DNA of 64,000 nucleotides from Selaginella moellendorffii (Eukaryota > Streptophyta > Lycopodiopsida > Selaginellales > Selaginellaceae): NCBI RefSeq assembly GCF_000143415.4, contig NW_003314292.1:1439666-1503665 (forward strand). Reading direction: 5' to 3'. How positions within the stretch are numbered: position 1 is the first letter of the stretch; every line of letters starts with the position of its first letter. The notes below the pieces were generated by a model, which saw nothing but the letters and a program-made list of their open reading frames with translations, made no database searches and was not told the DNA's origin. The translations under genes and the position numbers were made by a program. This document shows positions 20,500 to 32,452 of the stretch, in pieces.

Positions 20500-20993
20500 A
20501 CTGAGAGAATGCAAAAGATTGCGATTAATCGATCGGAAACAAGAACCACAATTCTAGAAGGATTATTTTGGGCTCAGCGCGTGCTGTGTGTACTGTTTCC
20601 AATTTTGCATTGTGGAGTAACTTTTATCTTTCCAGCGAACAGATTTTGTGGTTCTTTTCTCTGCGAGTCAAACGGAATGTTTGAGCCCGATTTTATTTTC
20701 TTGTGGTTCTCTCCACTCTTCTTGAGAGTTTTTTTTTTTTTTTTTCCAATGGTTCTCTCTTGTAACTTCTTTTTTATCTGTGGTTTTCTCTTGTGAACTT
20801 CCACTCTTCTTGATTGAGAGTCCGAATGGCATAAATATTTGGACTACATTGGCGATGTAAAAAGTTGCAACTTGACATAAAATGCTGGACAGCAAGATGC
20901 CATAAAGATAACCATTGCAACGCAGTTGATTTTATTCATTGTTTATTTCCCTATATACAACTCAGTACATGGCTTGACTTATCGGAGTAACTT
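20500..20993. other. Spacer with a poly-T run
   Basis: No gene is seen. A run of about 18 T lies near 20730-20748, and the segments around it repeat the phrase TTCTCTTGTGAACTTC/TGTAACTTC. It separates the two His-rich genes. Confidence 0.4.
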
Positions 20994-21314
20994 TCAATTG
21001 CCACCCTCGGCGTTGACTTTCGCGGCGGTGTCACCACCGCTGGAGTTAACGTCGGCCCCACCAGCTTTGCCAGTTTCAGCTCTAGAACTATAGTGCGGGC
21101 AGTAACCATGGTGGCAGCGGTGGCGGTGGTGGTAGTAGTGGTGCGGATCGTCATCGTCGTGACGATTCTGAGCATGGATTTCGTCCCACTCCCGATCGTC
21201 ATCGTGATCAGCATTCTTCTTGGCGGCCATCCTAGCACTTCCTTCCACGACCATTAGCATCGCGGCCGCGAGCAGCAGCGCAATGACAAGAGCGCGCAAG
21301 ATCACAGTAGCCAT
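20994..21314 (-). CDS. Secreted His/Asp-rich small protein
   Basis: A 106-residue intronless protein. A signal peptide (MATVILRALVIALLLAAAML, then MVVEGSA) is followed by an acidic NADHDDDREWDEIH region, a His/Tyr cluster HHYYHHRHRCHHGYC (about residues 63-78) and a Gly/Asn/Lys tail. The clustered His with two Cys suggest binding of Cu, Ni or Zn ions, or a cell-wall role; this is inference from composition. I do not recognise a named family. The ATG at 21314 is preferred over 21332 because it starts directly at the signal peptide. A broken paralogue lies at 20160-20490. Confidence 0.6.
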   Translation of the reverse strand: MATVILRALVIALLLAAAMLMVVEGSARMAAKKNADHDDDREWDEIHAQNRHDDDDPHHYYHHRHRCHHGYCPHYSSRAETGKAGGADVNSSGGDTAAKVNAEGGN

Positions 21315-21627
21315 CGCCGAGAGAGCGATCAATCGATCGAGCAGACACTAGAGTGGAAACCAGGAACGCGAAAAAACGAAAGAGATCTAGATACCTTGCC
21401 TTGCAGTGCCTGCCTCGGCTTATATACGCGCTGCCAGATGCCACAGTTGAAACGTGTAAACCTTCCAACTTTGCCTTTTGAGTAACTTCTATACTCATCC
21501 CCAAAAGCCCTCAATGGATTGCATCCATTTGTGCTCATCCCGAAAGCTTCTATTTTCCCTGTGTTGTTCACGTTATTACCCCAGCGAGTTGTAAAGAAAG
21601 TGTTTTGTTACCTCGTGTGTGTAGTTC

Positions 21628-24093
21628 TCACACTTCTTCCTTCTTTTTCTTCTTCTTCTTGTCCCTCTTCTCTTTTTCCTTCTTGTCCCGTTCGATAGTA
21701 AACTTTGTCTTCCTTTGTCGCTTTTGACCCTGAGTTTATTGCCGAGCTCGTCAGATAGTTCCCAGGAATGTTCAAAGGAAAACTTACGCATGTCCAGTAG
21801 CAAAGGAAGCTCAAAAACGCAAACACGATGAATGCTATTTGGAAAACGTTGAATCTGCAACAGGCATACGAAGGCCGAGTTAATCGATCAAAACAAACAA
21901 GCCAGGAACTTAAACAAAGCAAGCCGTACATGAAGAGATACTTCAAACCTCTCAATGACTCAAGCGAGTGGCCAAATATTTCCTGAGCGGCAGTAGCTTC
22001 GGCGTACAATGAAAAGGCCTTCGTGCAGAATTGAATCACGCTGCAAACAGTTTTGAGCTTGCTAAAAAACATGTTAAAACTACATACCTTGTTGAACATA
22101 GAAGGATAATGGCCACGTTGAAAAGAAACGAGTTCATGAGCGTGCCCTGGTACCTATAGTTTCATAATAAAAACCACTACATTCTAGAAAACCATACAAA
22201 AAAAGGTGCTTACTTCATTGGATGAATGGAAAGAAACAGAAGCCTCATTCCCAGATGCATCTCTCCAGATATGACAGACATGACGAGGTAGTAGCAAAAG
22301 ATTGCAAACGCGGTGGTTCCTAGCAAGCCTGAAAGGAAGGAAACAATTCAGGTCTAGAGATCGCATCGACAGAAAGTACCCCAAGCACTGTCGAGCTGAA
22401 TAAAGACTTGGTTCAGAAACGGAAAAGCTGGAGGATTGACTAGCATGAAAACAATGATGTGGAGAAGCCAAATTATAGACAAAGCCAAGCTGCAACAAGA
22501 AAAACAAAAAAACAAAAAAAAAGTGAATATCTTTGTCAAGCCTTCGAAGTCTATTTCTTACCCGAGAATGCCGAAAACAAGCTTGGCTAAGTAGAAAAGA
22601 ACTGTAAGAGCCCAGGATGTGTCTGCCTGAGAGAAAATCCAGCAATGAAATAACTTAAATGGGAAACTAGAGATTACCTTTTCTCCCTGCGGGAATGCCT
22701 CGTTCAGAGCTTGAACATCATCTTCCAAAAAGACAAGCTCCTGAATTGAGCTACACATATGCATTTGTCAACACGATCACGTCCACCATTGTTGTTTTTT
22801 CTTTTTCCTGTGCGCAGTGGAGCTGACCTGCTGGACTTTCTTCACATTTTTCCGAAGCTTTCGTCCTTTCTTCCCACCTCTTTCTTCGCGTTGGAGACCC
22901 AAAGTCACCTTTTTTAGCTCGTTGGAGCGCTTGGCTAAGTCAGTCGCCTCCTGCAAAGCCATCACCTTGAAGAGATTAGTTGCAAGAACGTAAAAAGAAT
23001 TGAAGCACATACCTTTACGTATTGAACACGAGTAATAACACACTTGGGCCTATTCTTGAACGCAAATATGAGGCTCACTGGTAATGTTGCCATTCCAACA
23101 CCTCCAAACATCTGCAGGAAGGAAATCACATCTTCTAGAAAATAGAACACAAACGACATTACCGTGAAGAGTATTGATCCTATTATTGTGTTTAATGCGA
23201 TCACGTAAGTCGGGAAGGGCGCACGCACAGACCACGTAGTTTTAACCAGAGATCCAGACGTATAAGCTGCACACTGTCACACAATATTGCCAGATCAATG
23301 AAGAAAGGGAAAATGTAGAAGAAAAGGCTTACCATGAGAGTAACATTCGAAGACAATGAGAAACCAGCCGGAAACAAGCACGGAGCCTTTGCATTGAGCG
23401 AACTAAAATCATTGGTGAAAGCCAACGTCGTGGATGAAAGACGTCTCACGGTGAAATCGGCATAGCCAATCACAGCTTTAAGCAATCACATAGAAAAAGG
23501 GTTTAAGAACGAAAGATGGAAAAGAGCTTCTTACCATAGAGAATTCCCAAGAGGAGGCAGAAGACTGTGAGGAGTATCACCACCCACAAGAGAGCGTTCT
23601 TTATCCTTTGTGTCACAGTCCTGGAACTCACCAAGAACAAAGAAAGCTTTTGAGATCATGGAGGAATAGAAATAACTTTAAAAACTCTAGGAGGAGCTCG
23701 GTCCATCGAGTGTTCTAAGAACAAGAACAAAGAGATGGAAGATTACTTCTCCTGGTCGCTCTCGTAGAAGAAGATCGCGAAAGGAATGACGAGATAGACG
23801 AGCACAGTGTCGATGATGTAAACTGCCCACCATAGCTGCTTCATCGGGAGAGTGAGCTTACACGCCCCGACGTAGAGATTCTTCTCGCAGGAATGGCGAT
23901 TCGCGACGTCCGCCGGGAGCATCAGGATCGAGAGTTGGGCAATGCTGAGCCCAATCACGACGATGATCTTGGGAAGATATGCCTGATTCGAGTCATCGGG
24001 ATGCTGGTACCTGATGAGAATGTAGATATTGATCGCGAAGACGAGCAGCGTGAGGAGCACCACGATCACCAGCAGCACTACATTGTACTCCAT
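21628..24093 (-). CDS. LMBR1-like (LIMR family) multipass membrane protein
   Basis: About fourteen exons chain in frame. Exon 1 is 24093-23747, with [19 protein letters not shown] at the start, and exon 2 is 23620-23535. Exons 3-6 are 23475-23333, 23273-23163, 23111-23013 and 22965-22828; exons 7-10 are 22740-22678, 22626-22562, 22489-22380 and 22328-22214. The last exon is 21720-21628. Family traits: nine or so hydrophobic segments, [36 protein letters not shown], a cytosolic Lys/Arg-rich loop ([13 protein letters not shown]) and [12 protein letters not shown]. The C-terminus is a Lys-rich tail ending at 21628. Plant members resemble vertebrate LMBD1 (lysosomal cobalamin transport) and lipocalin receptors, but their plant role is unsettled. 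It diverges from NUP85 with a 135-base shared promoter. Two truncated copies lie at 33483-34780 and 60525-62330. Confidence 0.9.
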
Positions 24094-24228
24094 CGCGATC
24101 GGATCGATCGATAGCCCGGGCGAGCATTCCTGGGCGGTTTTCACCAGACCACACGCCTAAGAACCCTAATTTCAACGGCTGGGATTTGATCCAGCGCTTT
24201 AGGGTTTTAGCTTTGGGTGGAGCGCGCG
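24094..24228. promoter_or_regulatory. Bidirectional LMBR1-like/NUP85 promoter with two telo-boxes
   Basis: The 135 bases between the two divergent ATGs contain AACCCTAA (24162-24169) and TTTAGGGTTTT (24198-24208), telo-box motifs in opposite orientation. Blocks II and III lack this segment entirely. Confidence 0.6.
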
Positions 24229-27200
24229 ATGCCGGGGATCCGGCGCCTCGAGGAGCTGGAGAACGGGGAGCGAAATGCCGGTGGCGATGGATCCTCCAGC
24301 TCCTCGGCCGCGGTAATCTATAGCGTGCCGGGCGGATTGAGGGATCCAGGGCGATTGTGGGTGTCGTGGAGCAATGGGAACCAGCTCCAGCTCTCCTACA
24401 TCGAGAATGCTGTGGCAGGCGGTGGAAGAGTCACGGAGATTCATCTGGGAGAAGGATGGGATGCCGAGAGGCGGCGACTGGCGTATGATTCTCTCCCGGC
24501 TTTTGCTCTTCTCCAGAACCAGCGGCAATTGGGCTACAACCCAGGCGACTGGTATGACAAATTCTTCTCTTTTTTCTCTAGAAACGCTAGGTGTGATCGC
24601 AGGTGGGAGCATGTATTAGAGTATAGCAAGAGCATTCGCAGCGTTCTCGACCAGCCCACCCAAGGCAAGGTTAGCCATTGTATCATGCGTGAGAGGATGA
24701 TGTGAAAGATTTATTTGATTTTTTTTTTTTCTTGCGGAAGGAGAAGACCTCGATGCTTAAGGCTGTGTGGGAGCTCATAGAAGTTTTCTATGTGGACAGA
24801 AGCGCGACATGGTGGCTTCCGGAGCGCCTTGTAGACTGGCTAGCGGTAAGAAGCAGTGAGTTTTTTCTTGACTTATGATTGATTTGCCTGTGAGCTTTGC
24901 AGGAGTATGACAAAGTCCTCTTGAGTGATGAAGACACTGTACATTCCAAGGTGGCGTCGTTCCAGCGGAAGCTTTCCGAGATTCAAGTAAGTTCGAAGTC
25001 TTGCAGCTTTTTGTGTTCTCTTTGTGTATCGTTGTTTAACTTGCACTTGCAGTTTCCCGAAGACGATGTAGCTTACTGGGATGCAATGGCCTCGGCCTTG
25101 TCAGTCGGATGGCTTGACGTTGTTGTAAGTTGTAAAACTGTGCGTGTAAGTTCCATGGGTAATCTTAATCTTCCAGATAGCGTTCTTGCGGATGCATGGA
25201 TCATATCGATTGGATCAGCTTGATGACCGGCAGGTTTCTTTCTCCATGCTGTTTTGTTGACTTGCGTTAACTTCCGGATACTTTTTATGTCTTGGCAGAC
25301 TGAAAATGGCCTCGTAGAAGCAGTTACGCTGCTCATTATGCAAATGCCGCGGCTGCGCCCGAGGCTCCCTGATGGAAGTCCTGGTGTTGCTATAGGTTTT
25401 AAGCCTGACTTTTCTAAGGTTTGATGTGGTTGCAGCAAAGTTTTTAGTTTCTCAGATTTTATTACATGCAGGCGAGGGAAAAATGGCGAAGTCAAGTTTC
25501 CAAGCTTGAAAATAGTGTGTTTTGGGCGGAATGCAACCACCGTGGAACGCTTCTTGGTCTTAAGAAGCTAATACAGGTGCTATTGGGAAACGTTGATGTT
25601 CTACAGCTCTCTACGTTTCACTGGATGGAGCTGCTGGTGGCGCATTTCCTACATCTGATACCTTTTTCTTTGGTATGTATGAACTGTGTAGTGTGCTAAG
25701 TTCACTTGCAATTATCTGGTGCAGGTCTTAGATGGCATGCGTAGCATAGCTTCCAAGTGCAAAGGATTGAAAAGTTTTGGGGACGAAGACCTTCAAGAAC
25801 TTTTATCTGCAATTATCAGCAACGACACCGAGGTAAATGGTCTTCCCCGTCACAGTGGAGTTTAATCTAGTACTATACAGATACTCTTGGCGAAGTGTTC
25901 GAAGGTTTTCAATGCCTGGTAAGAACTTCTCATGTCGAATATTTATATAAATTTTCTATCAGGATGATGGCGCATGTTGATGATCTCCTGATAGCAAAAG
26001 GGGAGGACGTTCGATCTCTTCTTGAAGAAGACAGGCAAACTCTAGGCGGCTTGAGCTTGAAAGAACTCCATCGTTTGGTTTATTCTCAAGTACTGTCTTC
26101 GCACAGCTTAACCTGGCAGGTATATCGTTGATTTCTTTGTTCTTGATGTCTGTCTAACAATTATCTCAGCTAGCACCTGTTTACCTCGCGGCTTGCCCAA
26201 ATCGAGGCCTGGGAATGCTTGAAGCTCTCCTAATGAAGCAGAGTTGTTCCAATCAGAAATTGGCATTGAAGGTTGGTCTTGGTGTGACGTTTTCTTGAAT
26301 CTTAATGTGAATTTTGTGCAACAGGCACTAGAGATATGCCGCCTCTATGAACTTGATACCGTGAGCACAGCCATCGCCAGGGTTTAGTATCCTCTTCCTT
26401 TCCAGGCTTGGGGTTCTCACCTGTGTTTTATGTCTTCCAGGCTGTTGGTGTTCATAGTTTAAAGCATGGAAAGAAGGGCCAAGGGATAATGTGGCTTCAA
26501 TTGGCCAGAGACGAGCAGAGGCTTTCTACTCTTGCGGATCAGATTTTGAACACAATAACGTCTGGTGAAGCTGATAGTCTGGATAATCTCGAGGTAGCAG
26601 TCTTACGTTTTATTTGATACACGCACACTTTTAACGCGCTTTTCCCGTACCAGCATTTTGAGGGTCTCTGTGACATCCTTGGCTCGGGAGCAACGAAGCA
26701 TCAGGGCCTGTCGTTCCTAGCAAGGTACTCACTTTATACAGTTGCGAAACTCTCCAGAGGTCACTTCTAACTTCACGCAGGTACAAAAGCTTTAAGGCAG
26801 CGCTGCAAAACATCAGAGATCTGCGTCGTAGGGAGGCTTCCTACACCGAAAACCTCGCTGCGCTTGGCAGAGCAGCGGTGACTTCTCTTCTCCAGGTTAC
26901 CAATCCGTTCCTTCTTCTTCCTCGCTAAAACCCCGGCTTGCAGCTTCTAAAATCTGGAACCTTTCCACGTAAATTCTGGCTGTCCTTGCTCCAAGAATCG
27001 GTATGGAGCTGTTCTCACATCTCGTTTACACTCTAAACTTCCGATCGATCAGGTGGAGCTGCTGGAATGGCCGGAGCAAGTGCTGGTTAGCGAGTCCGAA
27101 ACAAACACTCTACTCTGCTGCCTCCAGGAACTCTTCCTCGCCAGGGACCGGCTAGAGGACGACATCCTAAGCACTGCAGAGCCTGGCGCTGTGGATCGCC

Positions 27201-27250
27201 TGAGATTGGCGCTGGCATCCAACTTGTGCCGTGCCATCTTGCAAAGCTGA
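24229..27250 (+). CDS. NUP85: Nucleoporin NUP85 (Nup107-160 complex)
   Basis: Eighteen exons chain in phase from the ATG at 24229 to the TGA at 27250, giving 694 residues. Exon starts include 24603, 24741, 24903, 25053, 25177, 25299, 25472, 25725, 25881, 25963, 26170, 26325, 26441, 26654, 26781, 26944 and 27053. NUP85 is a structural Y-complex nucleoporin made of an N-terminal beta part and a long alpha-solenoid. The solenoid shows the family landmarks FHWMELLVAHFLHL, PVYLAACPNRGLGMLEALL, ALEICRLYELDTVSTAIAR and GVHSLKHGKKGQGIMWLQLA. All introns are GT-AG. The exon 3 acceptor (GCGGAAG/GAG) differs from the GCAG/GAG or GCAG/GGG of the other copies, dropping one codon without shifting frame. 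This is the only undamaged copy in the window. Confidence 0.93.
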
Positions 27251-28249
27251 TCGTTTCTTCGATGGCAAACGAACTTTACTATTCAAAGCAAATAGTTTGA
27301 CCGTTGAATTTCGGTACAAGTCAATATTTAGTCAACATAGGCTTCAGTCATTGGAAATGTTTAGCTTTTCATTGATTTTCATACTTGAGCTCAGCAATTA
27401 ATCTATACACATGTACGGCTACGTTGATTTGTTAGTCACCCTCAGAACCCAGCACTACTGCAGCAACGTCGCCCCTTCGTACTCTGCTGGGATCGGAAAA
27501 ACAGATGCCCGCAACGCCTCCCTAGTCTCGGGCACCCGAAGCATCTCACGCCTGGATGGATACAAGTCGGGCTCCCATCTCGGACAAGCCCAATCAAGCT
27601 TTTGCTAATCTCCCCTGACCAGTGTGATTTCACCCTGTTGACGTTCACGGCCACCATCAATTCTCCGAAGTTTTAGAACTTAAACGTTTTTAAAGTTGAA
27701 TGAACTCTCCGAGACGATGCTGTGAAAGTTGACTTAGTGGACCTGTGGTTTTCCATAAGCGCTGGTTCCTTTGCGACGCGATGCGGTTCCAACCGGCTGG
27801 AGCAAAGTCGTCTACGCATTTGGCGAGGAGAGGAAGAATCCCGCTGCAATGTATCCAGAGCAATGTATGGCAGTTTATCATGCCCTAAAATCATATACGT
27901 AAAGAATATGAAACGATTATCTGATTTTTTCAAAGTCGTCAAGCTAGACTACTGCACCGAAGGAGGCTTGGCGTTTTCTGTTTGGTGTAAATGCGTTTCC
28001 TGCATCGAACTCGTTTTCTGCACTAAACTAATCTTTCAGAACGCTCAATCCACCTAATCACCTTCTGTTTTTGAACCGGGCATTTTTGAAGGTATATGTA
28101 TGACAAAGTCATGCAGCACGTGCTGCGATGAGTCAAGCTATACTTTCATTTTGGTTAACCATGTTTTCTGCACTAAACTAACTCATTTAGCCCATTATAA
28201 AAATTGAGTCTTCTTCTGGTGTACATACTTCTTCTGAAGGTGAATTGCA
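27251..28249 (+). other. Spacer with family-Y remnant, upstream of X copy 1
   Basis: No full gene. Between about 27770 and 27900 a frame reads SKVVYAFGEERKNPAAMYPE, matching the GKSAFGEERKNPNKFEK.. stretch of family Y at about 31150-31250. A further stretch from 27410 resembles the Y 5' region. Equivalent remnants precede X copies 2, 3, 4 and 6 (about 38170-38360, 41860-42000, 46680-46770, 54380-54520). The last 170 bases are the conserved X promoter and leader, with a possible TATAAAA near 28196. Confidence 0.5.
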
Positions 28250-29273
28250 ATGGCAACCATGGCGACAATGAAGGGAGCCTTCGGTTCAATGAAGGAGATT
28301 GGTGACATTGTGGCGAATTTTGATTTCAGCAAGGTAAAGTGGAACCTGTCTTGCCCAAAGCAGTGCTTAACTCCTTGTGGAATGCTCCAGATTGATGTGC
28401 GTTCCAAGAGTGCTGAGGATTACCTCCACACCAACCTGGCACCATCGTTTGGGGCATTGAATGCAGAAACAGTGAAGAAGATGGATGAGGTTCTCAAGGT
28501 TTGCATCTCGGGAACTACCACTCTTCTCGCCAAAGTGCCACCAGAAGAGCGAACTTGGGAGAAGGTCAACTCCATGTTCATGCAAAATCCCCTGGTTGAG
28601 CCAATGGGCGATGGGATTAGCAGAGCTGACAAGTTTCTCAACAAAAGCTCTAGCGATTTCAAGATTGACGGGTCACCTGATGCAGCTATTGTGAAAGTGG
28701 TAATAGAAGCTATGTATTATGGAAGACCTCTATTAACCTTTGCGGCCTTCTCTCGTCACAGGTTCAGACCTGGTTTGTGAATCTCATTGCAGATGAGGAC
28801 GTCCTGAAATCAACCAAGATCGACATTGAAGTTCTTGGGCGCATTGTTGCTCAGTCAGGGGCGACCATTACCAGCTTTGAAAATTTCTTTGCCAAGCATG
28901 AGCACCACGAGAAGACCATAATTGACATCGGGGTCTTAAGGTACCCTGATATGCAAAACCCGTACTTCAAGGTTTGTGCCCAGGCTGCCCTTCGTATTTC
29001 AGTCGCAGCTCATGCTTATGAGTACAGGTGTACCGCATCAAACTCTTTGCTTGGTCTGATAGCAACCGTATTCTGTTCCATCAGGAGGATTCCAATGGCA
29101 TCATTGGAGGTGAGGTGTCTAATGTGAACCACTGAAAACTGCACGCTCCTTTTGTTCTATTTGCAGAGTTCACCTTCCGTAAGTTTAAGCCGCGCAAGGA
29201 GGTCATTGACAAGATGAACCCAGACGCCAAAAGGAAGGCTGTGGAAGCTGCAGATAACATCTTTGGTTTCTAA
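28250..29273 (+). CDS. Family X, copy 1: unrecognised 282-residue protein
   Basis: Four exons agree in phase: 28250-28699, 28762-28971, 29028-29109 and 29167-29273. The product starts MATMATMKGAFGSMKEIGDI and carries a C-x3-C-x3-C motif at residues 35-43 (SCPKQCLTPCG). A helical-looking middle follows (AETVKKMDEVLKV, then RTWEKVNSMFMQNPLVEP). The C-terminal half is strand-rich, with TIIDIGVLRYPDMQNPYFKV, KLFAWSDSNRILFHQEDSNG and EFTFRKFKPRKE. There is no signal peptide or membrane segment, so it is probably cytosolic. I do not recognise the family. A stress- or defence-type role or a single-domain alpha/beta pore-forming fold were considered but nothing in the sequence proves either. It differs from copies 3 and 6 at a few positions (TTTLLAKVPPEER here, TDLLAKVAPKER there). 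Confidence 0.7.
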
Positions 29274-30369
29274 TATCTAAATTGAGCCAAGATGCCTCTA
29301 AAGCTAAAACATCAAGCTAAAAACATCTTTCTAAATACATGACCTACTTGAAAATAATAGCTGTCTATTGTCTTTATATTTTTTAATCTCAATTTCTGAA
29401 AAGAGACACCAAAAAAAAAGGAACGACAAACAAGTACTTTTGTCAATGACTGGAACATTGAAAGGTGATGATAAGTTTATCTATATACTGTTTATAGTCT
29501 TGTGGTAGTCTTACGTATTCTTTGTGATATATTTAAAACGAAACAGGACAGTATGCCATGTGGAGATCATTATCATTGTCTCGTTGGTCTTTGTAGATTC
29601 CTCGCACTCAAGGTTACCACAAGTTAGCCAGGGACACGCTCAATCAGCTCTAAGCCGAGTTGATGGCTTAGTCGTGCGGCTGTGAGTGCCATTTGGCTCT
29701 CCATCTTGCCGGATTTTCCCATCCTGTCGCTTTGATGCAAACGACCCCAGGAACACTGTCGCAATGATATTGTAGAGCAACAAGGTCTCTCAGACAAGGG
29801 AATATCTAAATGGATTTTGACAAGGAACAGAACTTCGAGAATAGAACTGTAGAGAATGCTACTGGGCGTTTTTGTTGTAAACGGCTTGGCACAGCGCAGC
29901 CAGTGCTGATGGAACAAGGTAAAGGGAGGCCCTCAAAACCGTCAAGCTTTACCTCCTCCTGTAACTCACGAACTTTGTCGCGAGCACATTATAAGTTTTC
30001 TTCGGCAAATGCTTACATACTGATCAGTAGGCTTGAGATCTCCTGCTATAGGGTCTAGTTTTTAGGATCCTAGAAATCTACTCCGGGACAAGACGATCCA
30101 GACGTTAATACAGTTGTAAATTTTTTAAATTAGTTGTTCCGTGAAATCTAATAAGCTAAATGTCCTAAACAGCAACTTCACTTTTTTCTTTTCTTTGTTT
30201 CTTGTCAAGCTGAGAACATAGGTTTGTCTACAAGCATGAGTTTCTAAATGAATAGTCCTGCGTTCTGACATGGTTGAATTATCCTTGCTCATATTTACAT
30301 TAAGCAAATAGTTTGACCATGACCTTAAAAGTCAATATTAGTCACATGGATTACATAATCAATACACTC
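29274..30369. repeat. Repeated spacer downstream of X
   Basis: About 1.1 kb with no recognised gene, repeated after every X copy (39541-40560, 43385-44308, 48064-49090, 52008-53020, 55874-56920). It contains the X terminator region. A minus-strand open frame (29917-29624, with HQLGLELIERVPG) is kept in part in other copies (for example 56431-56153, 40189-39980), but indels break it elsewhere, so it is probably not a gene. Confidence 0.55.
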
Positions 30370-32239
30370 TCGCAGCAAGGTGGTCCCTTCGTACTCGGTG
30401 CTCACTCCCTCCTCACCTGCCAAATACCTCCCGACCTCAAGGCTGCTGCCAAACTCGTTGCGGGAGAACGCAATAACAGCTCTCCATGCTAGGCAAGAGC
30501 GTTCACTTCCACTGGCCACGCCTTCTGAAGATCAGCCAAGCCTCGCCACAACTCATATTGCAGTGGAGTAGAAGATGGAGGATGTTTCTGTCCTGCGTCG
30601 ATACAAGTCGGGTTCTCCACGCATTAAGCTGGACCATCTTCCCTGGGTTCTGGGTGTACATCCTTCCGCCCTACGTTGAGGAAAGGAAAGATATGTCTCC
30701 AGCCTTGTAAATCTTGGTGGAGGGAACATCTACCGTACAAGATCTCCGGCCTTGTTGCCCACGGCCAGCCAGCAGCCCCTTGTGATTTCTTCTTGATCAG
30801 AATGAGCATTGATATCTCTTCCAGGCACCGAGGAGATCCTGAAAGCCTGCTCGCTGTATATCGTCTGGACCCAACGACGACGTGAAAGCTTTTCTATCCG
30901 ACTTCGACGTCTCAACGTCGTGTCCCCACGGATGAGTTCTTCGATGTCACGAATGAGGCTGGGCGGTTTTCCACTTGCTTGGTTCCTTGGTGGCCGGGGA
31001 GGAGTACTTCGACGCGACGGCAATGCAGTTCCAGCGAATCTGGGACCTGCTGAGAGATTGTGTGTCCCAAACGCTTATCGACGAAGGATTCATCACGGAA
31101 CTTCCATGATGGAAGTTCTTCAGCAAGTCGAATCGGCCGCGCAATATCATCATGGGCCGGGGAAAAAGCGCATTTGGCGAGGAGAGGAAGAATCCCAACA
31201 AGTTTGAGAAGGCGAAGGCCGAGCTCGCTGTGAAGATTATGGAACTCCCTCCCGCAATGTATCGGAAGCTCAAGATTATGATATGCTACGCAGCTGCAGG
31301 CCAGTTCGTCCAGTTTTTCGTGCTGCAAGCAAGAAGCGTTGATTCACTGAGAAATCTCTGTTTTCTAACGTTCTTTTGGCGCAGGGAGTCCTCACGCCAG
31401 TGACTGACGTGCTGGATGTGACTAAGCACATACCGTTCAAGCTCTACTTCTTGTTGCTATGGCCGCTGAAACCCCGTGAGTGATGAACAAGCTCGCACCG
31501 ATTCCGTACTGACTAGATCGTTGCAGGCCTCCGCTTGATACGTTTGTTCTCCATGGTCACTGGGAAGTCAAGCTCACGCTCAAGGGCGCTGTGAAGAGAA
31601 TCATAGACTTCGAAGCGTATTCTTCCGAGCACGAGGTCTGTCTTGCCGGCCTCGAGGCCGCTTACGTCGCTGCCATAGAAGGTGGCGGACATATGATTAG
31701 TAGCGTGTTCGGGCCTACACTTGAGTCCAAGGAGGTACAACTCATGCGCGAGGTGACTCTCACTGCCATCCCGAAGCACATGTAGGTTCTGACATCTCGG
31801 AATCATCAGAACGATCTTCTTCATCAGACAGTAGCAGCGGCAGTGGCGGCAGGAGGAGAAAGAGAGCGAGATTTGCGACGGTCACCAAGAGGACGGAAGC
31901 GATCAAGGAGATGACGAGGTGGAAACTCTACCACTCTGTGCGAAGAAATATCCCGACAATGAGGAGGACATGCGCGACATGGCATATGGAGTTTTGCGAG
32001 GATTGAAAGCTTTGCACAAAGCTGGTAAGCTTTCTTAATTTTCTTTTCTTCTGTCTTTCGATCTTAGTGTCTGTCTCATCCTTGTTTGTAATCCAGGTTT
32101 GGTGCACAAGATCATGTATGACTACTTGAAAGAGAAGTACTTGCTGATCGATCTCAGCAAGAATGAAGAAGTGCCAGCGTTTCAATTTAAAGGCTGGATC
32201 GCGACAAGGCTGGAGGCCGACTGGCGCTACATTATTTAA
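30370..32239 (+). pseudogene. Family Y, copy 1: kinase-like protein, broken
   Basis: Plus-strand pieces in order: MEDVSVLRRYKSGSPRIKL (about 30573); EEYFDATAMQFQRIWDLL (about 31000); GKSAFGEERKNPNKFEK; VLTPVTDVLDVTKHIPFKL followed by a LYFLLLWPLKP segment (31390-31475); TFVLHGHWEVKLTLKG; and a Ser/Asp-rich linker with basic RRRKRARF. The end resembles a protein kinase C-lobe: AYGVLRGLKALHKAGLVH, then KYLLIDLSKNEE. The HRD aspartate is absent (HKI), so it would be a pseudokinase. Frames change at about 30690 and 31785 (a stop before the Ser-rich linker, shared with copy 2). The intron at about 31332-31385 appears to be GC-AG. I do not know the family's function. Confidence 0.55.
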
Positions 32240-32452
32240 TCCGACTTCCATCAACTCCGACTCGTACAGAAATCGAACCAAAGACTTTGGTTCATCGATT
32301 TCCACCTAGAATAAGAATACGCCATAGAAGAAGAATTAGGGCGGACGTGGATTATGCTTATTTATATTTTACCCTTAAAGTTACCATCTTAGAATTTAGG
32401 GCTCACGTAGATTATTCTTGTTCTTCCTCGGAAATGCGCGGGGACGAGGAGG

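Noticed and set aside
28250-29273. Family X as a cytolysin-type (pore-forming) protein
   Set aside because: The helical first half and strand-rich second half are only loosely suggestive; no diagnostic motif can be named from sequence alone.
29624-29917. Minus-strand frame conserved after X copies as a possible gene
   Set aside because: Indels break it in most copies and it has no motif; conservation follows from recent duplication.
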